Below, piece by piece: positions 16,927 to 24,664 of a DNA stretch of 40,053 bases. Under the pieces are notes generated by a model that worked only from the letters and a program-made list of their open reading frames with translations, searched no databases and was not told the origin of the DNA. The first letter of the stretch is position 1, and the number at the start of each line of letters is the position of its first letter. The DNA comes from a bacterium (GTDB lineage Bacteria; Zhuqueibacterota; QNDG01; DSAB01): contig DSAB01000074.1 in NCBI GenBank assembly GCA_011388275.1, positions 1-40,053 of the forward strand. Reading direction: 5' to 3'. A program made the translations under genes and the position numbers.

Positions 16927-17946
16927 TCAAAGCCGTTCTTTCAAATAGATCATCGCCTGCTCCAGTATGTAGTCCCGCCCCAGACGCACATAAACATCAT
17001 AGTTACGGGCATACCGGTTCGGCGGTATTCCGCTTCCCTCGAAAATCTCCATTTCAGGAGAATATTCTATGGCCGTTGGAACCCGGTACAGCCATCCGTT
17101 GGGCAGTTCCCGGGTGATCGGAGCGCCTCCCAGTCCGCCGCTTGTGGTATCGCCCATGGTTTTTACGTGATCGCAAACCCGAAGCCGCATGATAAAATCT
17201 TCCGCGGCACTGGCGCAATTCCGGTTCTGAAGCAATACCACCGGTTTGGTAAAGGCCGGCCTCACCGGGTCAACGGTTTCAGGCACAGGATCCGTAAGCT
17301 CATCATACCCTTCTCCGCTGCGGAATCTCCAATACACGCAGAGACGCTCCTGATCGGCGAACCGCCTGGCAGCCATTTTCGAATGACGCAGAAACCCTCC
17401 ATGGTTGTCTCTCAAATCCAGGATCAGGCCGTCAAACCGCTTCAGAAAGGGGATGATATGATCGATAACCGCCATTTCATCATCATCCGATACCTTAAAA
17501 TGATCAATATGCAGGTAGGCGATGGAACTGTCCAGCGGCCCCATGGTAAAGACTCCCAGCCGCTGTGGATTGTTGACATATTTAACAGCCAGCCGATAAT
17601 CGAAGTTCAGAGTGTTTTCCCAGCCCCGGGGCCGCTGATATCCATAGGTGAATTCGGGTGTGATCAGAATGGCATGAGAATCTTCAATCTGTTCCAGCAT
17701 GCCTCCCAGAGTCGGGCCCAGAAGAGTGTCATGATCCTGCATAATACGGAAAACAGGCCAATAATCCCGATAGACCTGATCCCAGTCTGTCTCCTTGTAG
17801 GCAAACCGGGCGTAATGCCGGGCATAATCATTCCATACCTGATCAAATATTTCCAGAGGCGACCCGTCAGGATCCGGCCTGAAAAAGGTTTCCGCGCATC
17901 CGAGAAAAAACACGGTGACGCAGAGAACGAACCGGAATCCCTTCAT
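16927..17946 (-). CDS. S41 family peptidase lipoprotein
   Basis: This is a tail-specific-protease-related S41 peptidase (339 residues), anchored as a lipoprotein through Cys17 in the lipobox FFLGC. The S41 core follows at about 140-320: the fold motif DGLILDLRDNHGG, then NRNCASAAEDF with the nucleophile at Ser246, then GDTTSGG. The lysine of the Ser-Lys dyad of Prc/CtpA is not obvious, but this shorter Bacteroidetes-like group typically looks this way. No PDZ domain was recognised. I place the start at ATG 17946, with GAGGG nine bases before it; a TTG at 17952 is in frame but less likely. It lies ten bases downstream of the probable barrel protein and 87 bases upstream of the M14 gene. Confidence 0.88.
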   Translation of the reverse strand: MKGFRFVLCVTVFFLGCAETFFRPDPDGSPLEIFDQVWNDYARHYARFAYKETDWDQVYRDYWPVFRIMQDHDTLLGPTLGGMLEQIEDSHAILITPEFTYGYQRPRGWENTLNFDYRLAVKYVNNPQRLGVFTMGPLDSSIAYLHIDHFKVSDDDEMAVIDHIIPFLKRFDGLILDLRDNHGGFLRHSKMAARRFADQERLCVYWRFRSGEGYDELTDPVPETVDPVRPAFTKPVVLLQNRNCASAAEDFIMRLRVCDHVKTMGDTTSGGLGGAPITRELPNGWLYRVPTAIEYSPEMEIFEGSGIPPNRYARNYDVYVRLGRDYILEQAMIYLKERL

Positions 17947-17956
17947 GTTCAAACCC

Positions 17957-18766
17957 TCATTGAAACAAACCGGTGAAAATCCTCAAACCCGTAAAATGGG
18001 ACACAGTTTCTGCTTTCGGGCCTCCGGAAATCGCAACCACCATAAAACGGTAGACAATTTCCAGTTGATTCTTGCCTGCCGGGATTCGAAAGGCCGCGGC
18101 CAGCGATGCTTCGCCGAATTCCGGAAAAATCCGGACCCTTCCTCCCCGAATCCGCTCGATGAGCGGCGGGACTTCAGATGGAAGATTTTGTCCGCCGGAC
18201 AGGCCGAAATCAAACCCGGGCCGGCGGATATAGGCCGCCGGTGATCCCGAAATGACCAGCCTGAAAACAGCCTTATTGAAAACCGGCACGTGTATCTCCA
18301 GGACAGGCCCCACTGAAGAAAAGAATTCATACGAATACAAATCGCAGTACTGAACCGAATCCTGCAGCGCATCCAGCATCATGCAGGGTACCCTCTGGAC
18401 GAACCGGTTGTGCCATCGGCCCCCGAGAAAGACACTCCCTCCTCGCGGCCCTGCGAGAAGCCGTCCGCTGAAACGATATTCGATATCGATTCGGTCCTCA
18501 TCGTATCGGCTGCCCCAGGGCGATCTCACGGCACCCTGGCTGTACCGGAACAGAAGATCATGGCTGTACCGGTCTCCGGCATAACGATACCGAACCTCTC
18601 CCTGAAGATTCCAGCCTTCGTAAAAAAGAGGCGATATCAGCCGGTCCCGGGTTTCATGAAAAACGAATCCTGCGGATACCCCGAGCCGATGACTGTTTTC
18701 CACGGCCTGAACAGAGGAAGACGCCGTTCCCTGAATCAGACAAATGATGGGAATGAAAAAAACCAT
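17957..18766 (-). CDS. Exported protein of unknown function, possible outer-membrane barrel
   Basis: I do not recognise this 269-residue protein. It has a signal peptide (residues 1-21, ending SSSVQA) and then many short alternating hydrophobic/aromatic strands such as GWNLQGEVRYRYAG, RIDIEYRFSG, GSVFLGGRW and AAFRIPAGKNQLEIVYRFMVV, ending in Phe-Gln. That pattern suggests a small beta-barrel or beta-sandwich in the outer membrane. Two cysteines near residues 132 and 144 could form a disulfide. It begins three bases after the M14 stop at 18770 with GGTGA as ribosome site, and ends ten bases before the S41 lipoprotein. It therefore probably shares their mRNA and may work with these peptidases at the cell surface. 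Confidence 0.75.
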   Translation of the reverse strand: MVFFIPIICLIQGTASSSVQAVENSHRLGVSAGFVFHETRDRLISPLFYEGWNLQGEVRYRYAGDRYSHDLLFRYSQGAVRSPWGSRYDEDRIDIEYRFSGRLLAGPRGGSVFLGGRWHNRFVQRVPCMMLDALQDSVQYCDLYSYEFFSSVGPVLEIHVPVFNKAVFRLVISGSPAAYIRRPGFDFGLSGGQNLPSEVPPLIERIRGGRVRIFPEFGEASLAAAFRIPAGKNQLEIVYRFMVVAISGGPKAETVSHFTGLRIFTGLFQ

Positions 18767-18769
18767 CTT

Positions 18770-21532
18770 TCACCAGCCGACGGGCTGACGCGCTCCCAGT
18801 CCGGGACCCAGAAAGACCGCGTTGGTCAGAAGACGCAGAGTGCCCCGTGTCGAAGCTCTGAAAAAAGGATCATTGGCGATAAGAATAATCTGACCCTGTC
18901 CCAGCCGCTCCCGGGTCACCGCTGCGGACAAAGCCAGCCGGGTGCGGGCCTCGGGCCACAACAAACCGGACAGACGCAGACTTTCGGCTTCTGCAAAACG
19001 AACAGGCACTTCAACCGGAGATTTGGCCAGAAAAACCGTTGACGTCGCTGCCAGCACAGGCAGACGCTCAGGCATTCCGAATGTCAGCCAATGTTCTCTG
19101 TTCACGACAGCCTTGACAAATGAACCCCTCGGCATGAACCGCTGATTGTACCGGTCTTCCTCCGCGGAGGGACCCTTTTTCTCTTCGGCGGACTCCACCC
19201 CTTTAAAAACGGATCCGGAACCTTCCCAAATCGCCAGGCTGTCTATCGGAAAACGGCCGATGGCCCGCTCCTGCTCAAGGGCCGCCTGATATTCGGAAAG
19301 CTGATTTAAAACCTGACTTCTCAGCACCACCCGGCTCATTCCGGTCTCCTTTTCGGCCAGCAAGGCGGCGGAACGGCCCACAGCGACCAGCGTGCCTCCG
19401 TTTTCAACCCACTTCTTCAACTTCTCCAGAACCTGCTTGTCCAAACCCCGGGCGGATGGAAGGATGATGACATTGTACGGCCTCAGGTCCGCCCGGCCCA
19501 GTCCGGATACGGTCAGAATGGTATGCGGGTATCGAAGTTCATGATCCATGAGATACCAGAAGGCGCCGAATTCGGAGGTGCTGATCTCCGGGCCTGTCAA
19601 CAGAGCCGGACGGGAACGCGTGAGCAGCCGGTAATGACCGCTCCCCAGATCCGGCCCGCTGTCACATAGGGCCGTGGATACGCCGCGGATGAAAGCCCCG
19701 GTCTCACGGCTGATCGTCTTCAGATCGCTTGCAAGATTATCGGGATTTTCATGCCCGCGCAGCAGCAGTGTCCCCGGCGGGTAATAGCGGCCGCCTATGG
19801 AGAAGGCCTTCTCTGCGACCCTCACCGCATACTCTGTTTCCATCAAAGCCAACAGCACGTGAAGGCCGATATCATCCTGAAAATCCACCAAAAACCCATA
19901 GGTCTTTTCAGATTCGGTCCAATCATCCTGTCTTTTGGAATCCTCCACCCGCTCCAGAGAAGCGGGAACTCTGGATCGGGACGCATAGCATTCAACCGCA
20001 TACGCCAGGGGCAGCGACCAGGCGGCCACTTCATACATGCGCGTGCCCTCGCCCTTTTCCAGAGATTCACGCTCCTCCTTTAAAAAATCATTGTCCAGCC
20101 TGAGATCGAAAGCCATCAGCGTCTCGATCAGAGGACGGCGGGGTTGAGCCGTGGGCACGACAAAACACCCCCGGGGCAGCTCCCGCGTGACAGGCTGCCT
20201 GTCCCGGTATCCGGTCAGGTTCTTCAGAGTCACCGGTTCCGTGGTTCGGTAAACCTCCACACCCTGGGCGGCCAGAAGATTCATCAGATGCAGGACACGC
20301 GAAGGGTTGTCGTCAGGAAGCACATAATAGGCCTGGATGCTGCCCTGAGGAGGGTTCAGAGCATCCCGGCGCATTTGAATGAAATCTCTCAACAGGGCTT
20401 CCCGGTTTTTCGCGGCTGTGGTCAGATTGGCCAGAGAACTGACGAATTGCCGGTGCACCGCCTCTCGAAAGGTGAGCAGAGAGCCTGCGGGAAGGCGAAC
20501 CCGCGATCCGGCCGTGCGCGCCTGTTCATAGAGAATGGAAATCGCTCCTGAAAAATAGGGCCACGAACTGCCGTATCCCGGATACCAGTCATCGAAATCC
20601 TCGTTTGTATAATAACTCCATCCATACTCATCAAAAGACTGCGCCTGATCCCGTGAAAAAGCCTTCCACCAGTTTCGAATACTCGAATGAACCAGCGGAT
20701 TGATCGGTTTCCTGGGCGGATTGAAAAAATACGTGGAAAAAGATCCCATCTCATGCGCATCCACCACCAGCTGAGGATTCCACCGAACCAGTTCGTGAAC
20801 CCGGGCCCGCGTCTCCGGCTGAGACAGGACAAACCAGTCCCGGTTCATGTCGAACAGATAGTGATTGGTTCGTCCCGAGGGCCATGTTCCCTGATGCTGA
20901 ATGCTCTGAACATCCGGCACCGTTAAAAGGCCGGACCATTGCTGAATCTGAGCCAGGCATCGCTCTCTGCCGTCCGGATTCTGCGAGGGATCCACGGCCA
21001 CCACCACATTCCGCAGAATTTCCAGTATTCTCTCGTCTTTTCCCGCGGCCAGCTGATAAACCAGTTGAAGGGCCGCGTCCGTACCGGACAGTTCATTGCC
21101 GTGAACATTGTACATCATCCATGCGATCACCGGTGTTCCGGCGACAAGCGACTCGAGCTCCGCACCCGTCGGGGATTTTCGGGGATCGGCCAGAAGTTCC
21201 ATGTTTCGGCGAATGGTTTCCAGATTTTGTATGTTCTCTTCAGAACTGACAAAACAAACGAGCAGGGGCCGTCCTTCCAGGGTTTGGCCGATGTCCATCA
21301 GCCGCACGCGGCCGGACAGGGAATCCAGCACCTGAAGGTACGCAACCGCCTCATGATGGCGGGCGGCCCGGTCTCCCAAAGGATATTGGAGAACCTGACC
21401 CGGCCCGGGCAAATCCGGGTTCGTTTCTCCTTCATAGAAATCCGGTGTAACCCGGGCGGTCAGGGTTCCGGAAAAGGCCGTTAACAGGCCCGCAAAAACC
21501 CAACGCTTCATCGGTAAAGACAGTGTCGTCAT
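18770..21532 (-). CDS. M14 family zinc carboxypeptidase, exported
   Basis: This second M14 metallopeptidase is 920 residues from the ATG at 21532, chosen because AAGGA lies seven bases upstream; the ATG at 21547 lacks a site. The signal peptide is about 1-26 (VFAGLLTAFSGTLTA). Zinc ligands are His144 and Glu147 in NVHGNE, with a further DAHEMG motif. DMNRDW and the probable catalytic Glu in SILYEQA complete the set. A C-terminal DJ-1/amidotransferase-like part (YNVIILPSARG and ENGGTLVAVG) follows, as in the paralogue at 14260-16839, but overall the two differ considerably. It should act on peptides outside the cytoplasm. It is followed after three bases by the probable barrel protein. Confidence 0.93.
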   Translation of the reverse strand: MTTLSLPMKRWVFAGLLTAFSGTLTARVTPDFYEGETNPDLPGPGQVLQYPLGDRAARHHEAVAYLQVLDSLSGRVRLMDIGQTLEGRPLLVCFVSSEENIQNLETIRRNMELLADPRKSPTGAELESLVAGTPVIAWMMYNVHGNELSGTDAALQLVYQLAAGKDERILEILRNVVVAVDPSQNPDGRERCLAQIQQWSGLLTVPDVQSIQHQGTWPSGRTNHYLFDMNRDWFVLSQPETRARVHELVRWNPQLVVDAHEMGSFSTYFFNPPRKPINPLVHSSIRNWWKAFSRDQAQSFDEYGWSYYTNEDFDDWYPGYGSSWPYFSGAISILYEQARTAGSRVRLPAGSLLTFREAVHRQFVSSLANLTTAAKNREALLRDFIQMRRDALNPPQGSIQAYYVLPDDNPSRVLHLMNLLAAQGVEVYRTTEPVTLKNLTGYRDRQPVTRELPRGCFVVPTAQPRRPLIETLMAFDLRLDNDFLKEERESLEKGEGTRMYEVAAWSLPLAYAVECYASRSRVPASLERVEDSKRQDDWTESEKTYGFLVDFQDDIGLHVLLALMETEYAVRVAEKAFSIGGRYYPPGTLLLRGHENPDNLASDLKTISRETGAFIRGVSTALCDSGPDLGSGHYRLLTRSRPALLTGPEISTSEFGAFWYLMDHELRYPHTILTVSGLGRADLRPYNVIILPSARGLDKQVLEKLKKWVENGGTLVAVGRSAALLAEKETGMSRVVLRSQVLNQLSEYQAALEQERAIGRFPIDSLAIWEGSGSVFKGVESAEEKKGPSAEEDRYNQRFMPRGSFVKAVVNREHWLTFGMPERLPVLAATSTVFLAKSPVEVPVRFAEAESLRLSGLLWPEARTRLALSAAVTRERLGQGQIILIANDPFFRASTRGTLRLLTNAVFLGPGLGARQPVGW

Positions 21533-21608
21533 CGGTATTCCTTTCATGTCGGTAACAATCGCAGATTCATCGGTACTATAAAGAGGAATGTCATCGAATC
21601 ATGCCGCT

Positions 21609-22268
21609 TCATTGCAAAAGTCGGGACCGGGCCTCCCCGATTCCCTTCAGCAGCAGCCTGGCTCGATCGGTCAACAATTGATAATTTTCATCGGCAATGG
21701 CCTTTTTATCCAGAAGCGCTCCGCCCACACCCACGCAAGCCGCACCCGCCAGGATCCATTCTCCGCCGTTGGCCGGTGTGACTCCGCCGGTGGGCATAAG
21801 GGGAATATGCGGAAGGGGGCCTTTGACAGCCCTGAAAAAATCAAGGCCCAGGACATGAGCGGGAAAGACTTTGACCAGGGCGGCACCCGCTTCATGAGCC
21901 GCGAGGATTTCAGTCGGAGTGAAGCCGGCTGCAAATACGGGAACGCCCAGTCTGCCGCCCTGCCGGATCAATGAAGGCTTCATTACGGGGCTGACGAGAA
22001 AACGGGCCCCGCACTGAACCGATTTTCGGGCGTCTGCTTCATTCAAAACAGAACCGGCCCCGATGACGATGGAATCCTGAAAACCGCGGCTCATGGCCTG
22101 TATCTGCTCAAAGGCATCGGGCATGGTCAGAGTGATCTCCATGACTTTCATGCCGCCCTCAAGCAGGGCCTCGATGACCCGGCTCAAACGCCGTGATTCC
22201 CCCATGCGGATCACGGCGACCGCCCCTTCACGCAAGATGGTTTCGACGGTTTGTGTCCCGGCTGTCAT
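21609..22268 (-). CDS. eda: KDPG/KHG aldolase
   Basis: This is 2-dehydro-3-deoxy-6-phosphogluconate aldolase (219 residues). It splits KDPG into pyruvate and glyceraldehyde 3-phosphate and often also 4-hydroxy-2-oxoglutarate. The Schiff-base lysine is Lys133 in LVKVFPA, Glu44 in MEITLT is the general acid-base, and GAGSVL at 70-75 and PTGGV shape the phosphate site. All match E. coli Eda. The usual SPG after the third strand reads SPV here (93-95), a mild change. The start is ATG at 22268 with AGGGGAG upstream. It lies 36 bases after the KDG kinase gene in the same direction, so the two give the last two steps of uronate breakdown. Confidence 0.95.
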   Translation of the reverse strand: MTAGTQTVETILREGAVAVIRMGESRRLSRVIEALLEGGMKVMEITLTMPDAFEQIQAMSRGFQDSIVIGAGSVLNEADARKSVQCGARFLVSPVMKPSLIRQGGRLGVPVFAAGFTPTEILAAHEAGAALVKVFPAHVLGLDFFRAVKGPLPHIPLMPTGGVTPANGGEWILAGAACVGVGGALLDKKAIADENYQLLTDRARLLLKGIGEARSRLLQ

Positions 22269-22304
22269 CCGAAAGACTCCCCTGGGTTCTGCCGTGATAA
22301 CACA

Positions 22305-23339
22305 TCAGCGCTGAATCCGGCCCGTCACATTCCCCCCGATCAAGGCAAGAATTTCCGTTTCATTCAGACAGTTCATGTCACCGGGCAGGGTCTGTTTCCA
22401 GGCCGAAGCCGCGACTCCGAATTCCAGCGCCTGTTCAGAAGGCCATTGCCTCAACAATCCGTGTATCAATCCGCCGCAGAACGCATCACCGGCTCCAACA
22501 CGATCCACCAGATGCAGATCATAAACGCGGCTGAAAAAGACCGCTTCGCCGTCATAAATCATGGCGGACCAGCGGTTGTCCGAGGCGGAACGGCTCTCCC
22601 TCAGAGTCACGGCGACTGTTGAGGCGCCTCCCACCCGGGCCAGTTTTTGAGCCACATGGGCATAGGCTTCACGATTCAGCACGCCGCGGGTCACGTCCGT
22701 GCCTTCGGGCTCGATGCCGAACACGTCCGACGCGTCCTGCTCATTGGCGATGACGACATCCGCATACTCAATCAGCCGTGTCATGATGTCGCGGGCCCGT
22801 TTTTTATCCCAGAGTTTGGCTCGATAGTTGATATCGCAGCTGACGGTCAGACCCGCTTTACGGGCCGACTGTACCGCTTCAAGGCTTGCCTCCGCGCAGG
22901 AAGGCGACAGGGCCGGCGTAATACCGCTGATATGAAACCAGGCCTGATCGTTGAAAACCGCCTCCCAGTCGATCATGCCCGGACTCCATTGTGCCATGGC
23001 CGACTCCGCGCGATCGTAGATCACTCTCGACGGACGGATCGATGCTCCCTGTTCGAGAAAATAAAGCCCGGCTCTGTCACCGCCTCTAACGACGTATCGT
23101 GTGTCGATACCGAATCGCCGAAGTTCATGGATGATCCGGTCTCCCAAGCCGTTTTCCGGAAGCCGCGTAACAAAGATCACCCCGTGACCCAGCTGGGCCA
23201 AAGAAGCGGCCACATTGGCCTCCGAACCCCCGATTTCAACGTCCAGACTGACGGCCTGAACGAGACGCCTAAAAGACGGTGGAGTCAATCGGAGCATGAC
23301 TTCTCCGAAGGCCGCCACGTTCCCGGTCAGACCTCCCAT
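22305..23339 (-). CDS. kdgK: PfkB-family 2-keto-3-deoxygluconate kinase
   Basis: This is a ribokinase/PfkB carbohydrate kinase of 344 residues. It begins with FGEVMLRLTPP, typical of KDG kinases, and carries the C-terminal PfkB signature VGAGDAFCGG with the catalytic base at about Asp285. The N-terminal sugar-binding GGSEANVA is also present. It would phosphorylate 2-keto-3-deoxygluconate to KDPG, which the adjacent Eda cleaves. The start is taken as ATG 23339, overlapping the end of the V4R-like gene by 13 bases; an in-frame upstream extension to 23417 is only a shadow of that gene. There is no clear ribosome site, so coupling to the preceding gene is likely. Another sugar kinase such as fructokinase is less likely given Eda next door. 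Confidence 0.88.
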   Translation of the reverse strand: MGGLTGNVAAFGEVMLRLTPPSFRRLVQAVSLDVEIGGSEANVAASLAQLGHGVIFVTRLPENGLGDRIIHELRRFGIDTRYVVRGGDRAGLYFLEQGASIRPSRVIYDRAESAMAQWSPGMIDWEAVFNDQAWFHISGITPALSPSCAEASLEAVQSARKAGLTVSCDINYRAKLWDKKRARDIMTRLIEYADVVIANEQDASDVFGIEPEGTDVTRGVLNREAYAHVAQKLARVGGASTVAVTLRESRSASDNRWSAMIYDGEAVFFSRVYDLHLVDRVGAGDAFCGGLIHGLLRQWPSEQALEFGVAASAWKQTLPGDMNCLNETEILALIGGNVTGRIQR

Positions 23340-23890
23340 TTGATCTGATACCGGCAGTACGGGCTGCCTTTGGCCCGGCACGTTTCTTCTGTAATTTCCA
23401 CTTTTTTCGCACCGCACATGGTCAGGGCTTCCTTATACCAGCCGATCACCGTCATGCAGTCGGGTTCGGAAAAGGTTTCCGCGTCATAGGTAGTCATCAC
23501 GCCGGATTGGGGCCCTGTTTTTTCATATTCACGTCGGCCCACATCGTAATAAAATTTATAGATGGCGTTGGCCTGCGCCATAAAGCCCTGAGGGTTACCG
23601 GGCACCAGGAAGGGCTTGTGGGTTCCTTCCAGATTTTCCCGGGCCGATTTGGCTCCGATCTCCTCAAAAATCTTTGGATCGCCTTTTCCCAGCACATCCA
23701 CAATGGCCTTGTCCAGACGCTCCCCAAACTCGAAGGGATACCAGCCCACGGAAATGAGCAGCCCTCTGAAAAATTCCTGATCCTCTTCCGGAAGAGACGA
23801 AAGGACCTGTGCCCATGCTCCGGATCCGAAATGTTCATTGACAAACGCCTTGCGTGCCTGCAGAACGGCTCCGCGTATTTGTGCGCTCAT
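23327..23890 (-). CDS. V4R/heme-NO-binding-like sensor domain protein
   Basis: This 187-residue soluble protein resembles the DUF2378/TIGR02265 family, related to 4-vinyl-reductase (V4R) and heme-NO-binding sensor domains. It has the typical start RGAVLQARKAFVNEHFG and GWYPF near residue 50, and ends with a cysteine-bearing small-ligand pocket (Cys145, 159, 171 and 179; ETCRAKGSPYCRYQIKW). In V4R proteins such C-terminal cysteines bind zinc. No DNA-binding or output domain is present, so it may act as a partner protein. The ATG at 23890 has GGGAGG seven bases upstream and overlaps the TlpA stop in an ATGA arrangement; its end overlaps kdgK. The ligand is unknown and the assignment is by pattern only. 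Confidence 0.65.
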   Translation of the reverse strand: MSAQIRGAVLQARKAFVNEHFGSGAWAQVLSSLPEEDQEFFRGLLISVGWYPFEFGERLDKAIVDVLGKGDPKIFEEIGAKSARENLEGTHKPFLVPGNPQGFMAQANAIYKFYYDVGRREYEKTGPQSGVMTTYDAETFSEPDCMTVIGWYKEALTMCGAKKVEITEETCRAKGSPYCRYQIKWEV

Positions 23891-24426
23891 TCGTATACCT
23901 CCCTGGGGGACCATGAATTATTTGACGGGTTCAGCAAAGAGTCTATTTGCCGTAAAAGGTCTTTCAGCTTCTCTTCATCAAATCCCGTTTCCTGATAAAC
24001 GATCTTTCCCTGGGGATCGACAAGGATATTTCGCGGGATATACATTGAAGCAAAGAGCCCGTATACCGAACGGTCGGGATCCGGAGCCATGGGAAACGTC
24101 AGCCCCTTTTCGTCCCTGAACGCGGCCGTCTCTTCCATCGTATGCTCCCGGGCGATGGAGAGCACGGTAAACGGCCGGTCTTTGTACACCTGCCAGATAT
24201 CGTTTTCCAGATGCGGCATCTCCCTGTTGCACGGCCCGCACCAGGTCGCGAAAAAGTTGATCGGAACCACCCGGCCACGCAGATCGCGAATATGAACTTC
24301 ACGGCCTTCGAGGATAACCACGGAGAAATCGGGCACCTGCTGCCCGGTTTCCGTAAGTTCGGATTCACGGGCCGTCAGGGTGATGCAAAAGAGAAGTAGA
24401 AGCCCTCCCGCTCGAAACCATTTCAT
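23887..24426 (-). CDS. TlpA-like thiol-disulfide oxidoreductase
   Basis: This is an exported thioredoxin-fold protein of the TlpA/ResA family (179 residues). The N-terminal hydrophobic stretch GGLLLLFCITLTA (about 6-18) is a signal peptide or anchor. The active site is WCGPC with Cys63 and Cys66, followed by the family insert and a cis-proline region near IPRNI. It would reduce or isomerise disulfides in the periplasm, for example in c-type cytochrome or secreted-protein maturation. I place the start at ATG 24426, because GGAG lies about seven bases upstream and the promoter -10 box at 24456-24461 sits inside the longer frame that begins at 24471. It is the first gene of a unit with the V4R-like protein, KdgK and Eda. 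Confidence 0.9.
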   Translation of the reverse strand: MKWFRAGGLLLLFCITLTARESELTETGQQVPDFSVVILEGREVHIRDLRGRVVPINFFATWCGPCNREMPHLENDIWQVYKDRPFTVLSIAREHTMEETAAFRDEKGLTFPMAPDPDRSVYGLFASMYIPRNILVDPQGKIVYQETGFDEEKLKDLLRQIDSLLNPSNNSWSPREVYE

Positions 24427-24455
24427 TGGCAGCTCCATGAGTGACAATAATTTTG

Positions 24456-24484
24456 AATGTACATGATTCATTGATAAAAAGCAA
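24456..24484 (-). promoter_or_regulatory. Sigma-70-like promoter of the tlpA-kdgK-eda unit
   Basis: Reading leftwards, TTGCTT (24484-24479) is followed after exactly 17 bases by TACATT (24461-24456). Transcription would begin near 24449, about 22 bases before ATG 24426. The intergenic region 24427-24664 separates this unit from the divergent porU gene. Confidence 0.5.
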
Positions 24485-24539
24485 TGGGTTCTTGAAAAAA
24501 ATCCTGCCCGTGCAAAGCCTGCGGCAAACCAGTTTTCCC

Positions 24540-24568
24540 TTTTTTTTCTTTACAGGCTTTTCTATATT
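24540..24568 (+). promoter_or_regulatory. Possible porU promoter
   Basis: TATATT at 24563-24568 could be a -10 box for the rightward genes. The -35 position 24540-24545 is only a T-run, so the match is poor. It lies about 95 bases before the ATG. Confidence 0.25.
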
Positions 24569-24664
24569 ACAGGAAACCTTTCGATTCATCGGGCGCAGGG
24601 CTGCACCGGAACTTCCCGCCTTCTGGAATCGTTTGGACTGAACCGTGCCAAAAGGGATCAAGAT

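Noticed and set aside
22305-23417. kdgK start at 23417 (370 residues)
   Set aside because: The extra 26 residues are out-of-frame translation of the cysteine-rich end of the V4R-like gene and do not resemble a kinase N-terminus.
24427-24471. Longer TlpA start at ATG 24471
   Set aside because: It has no ribosome site, and the promoter -10 box at 24456-24461 lies inside this stretch, so the leader would not be transcribed.
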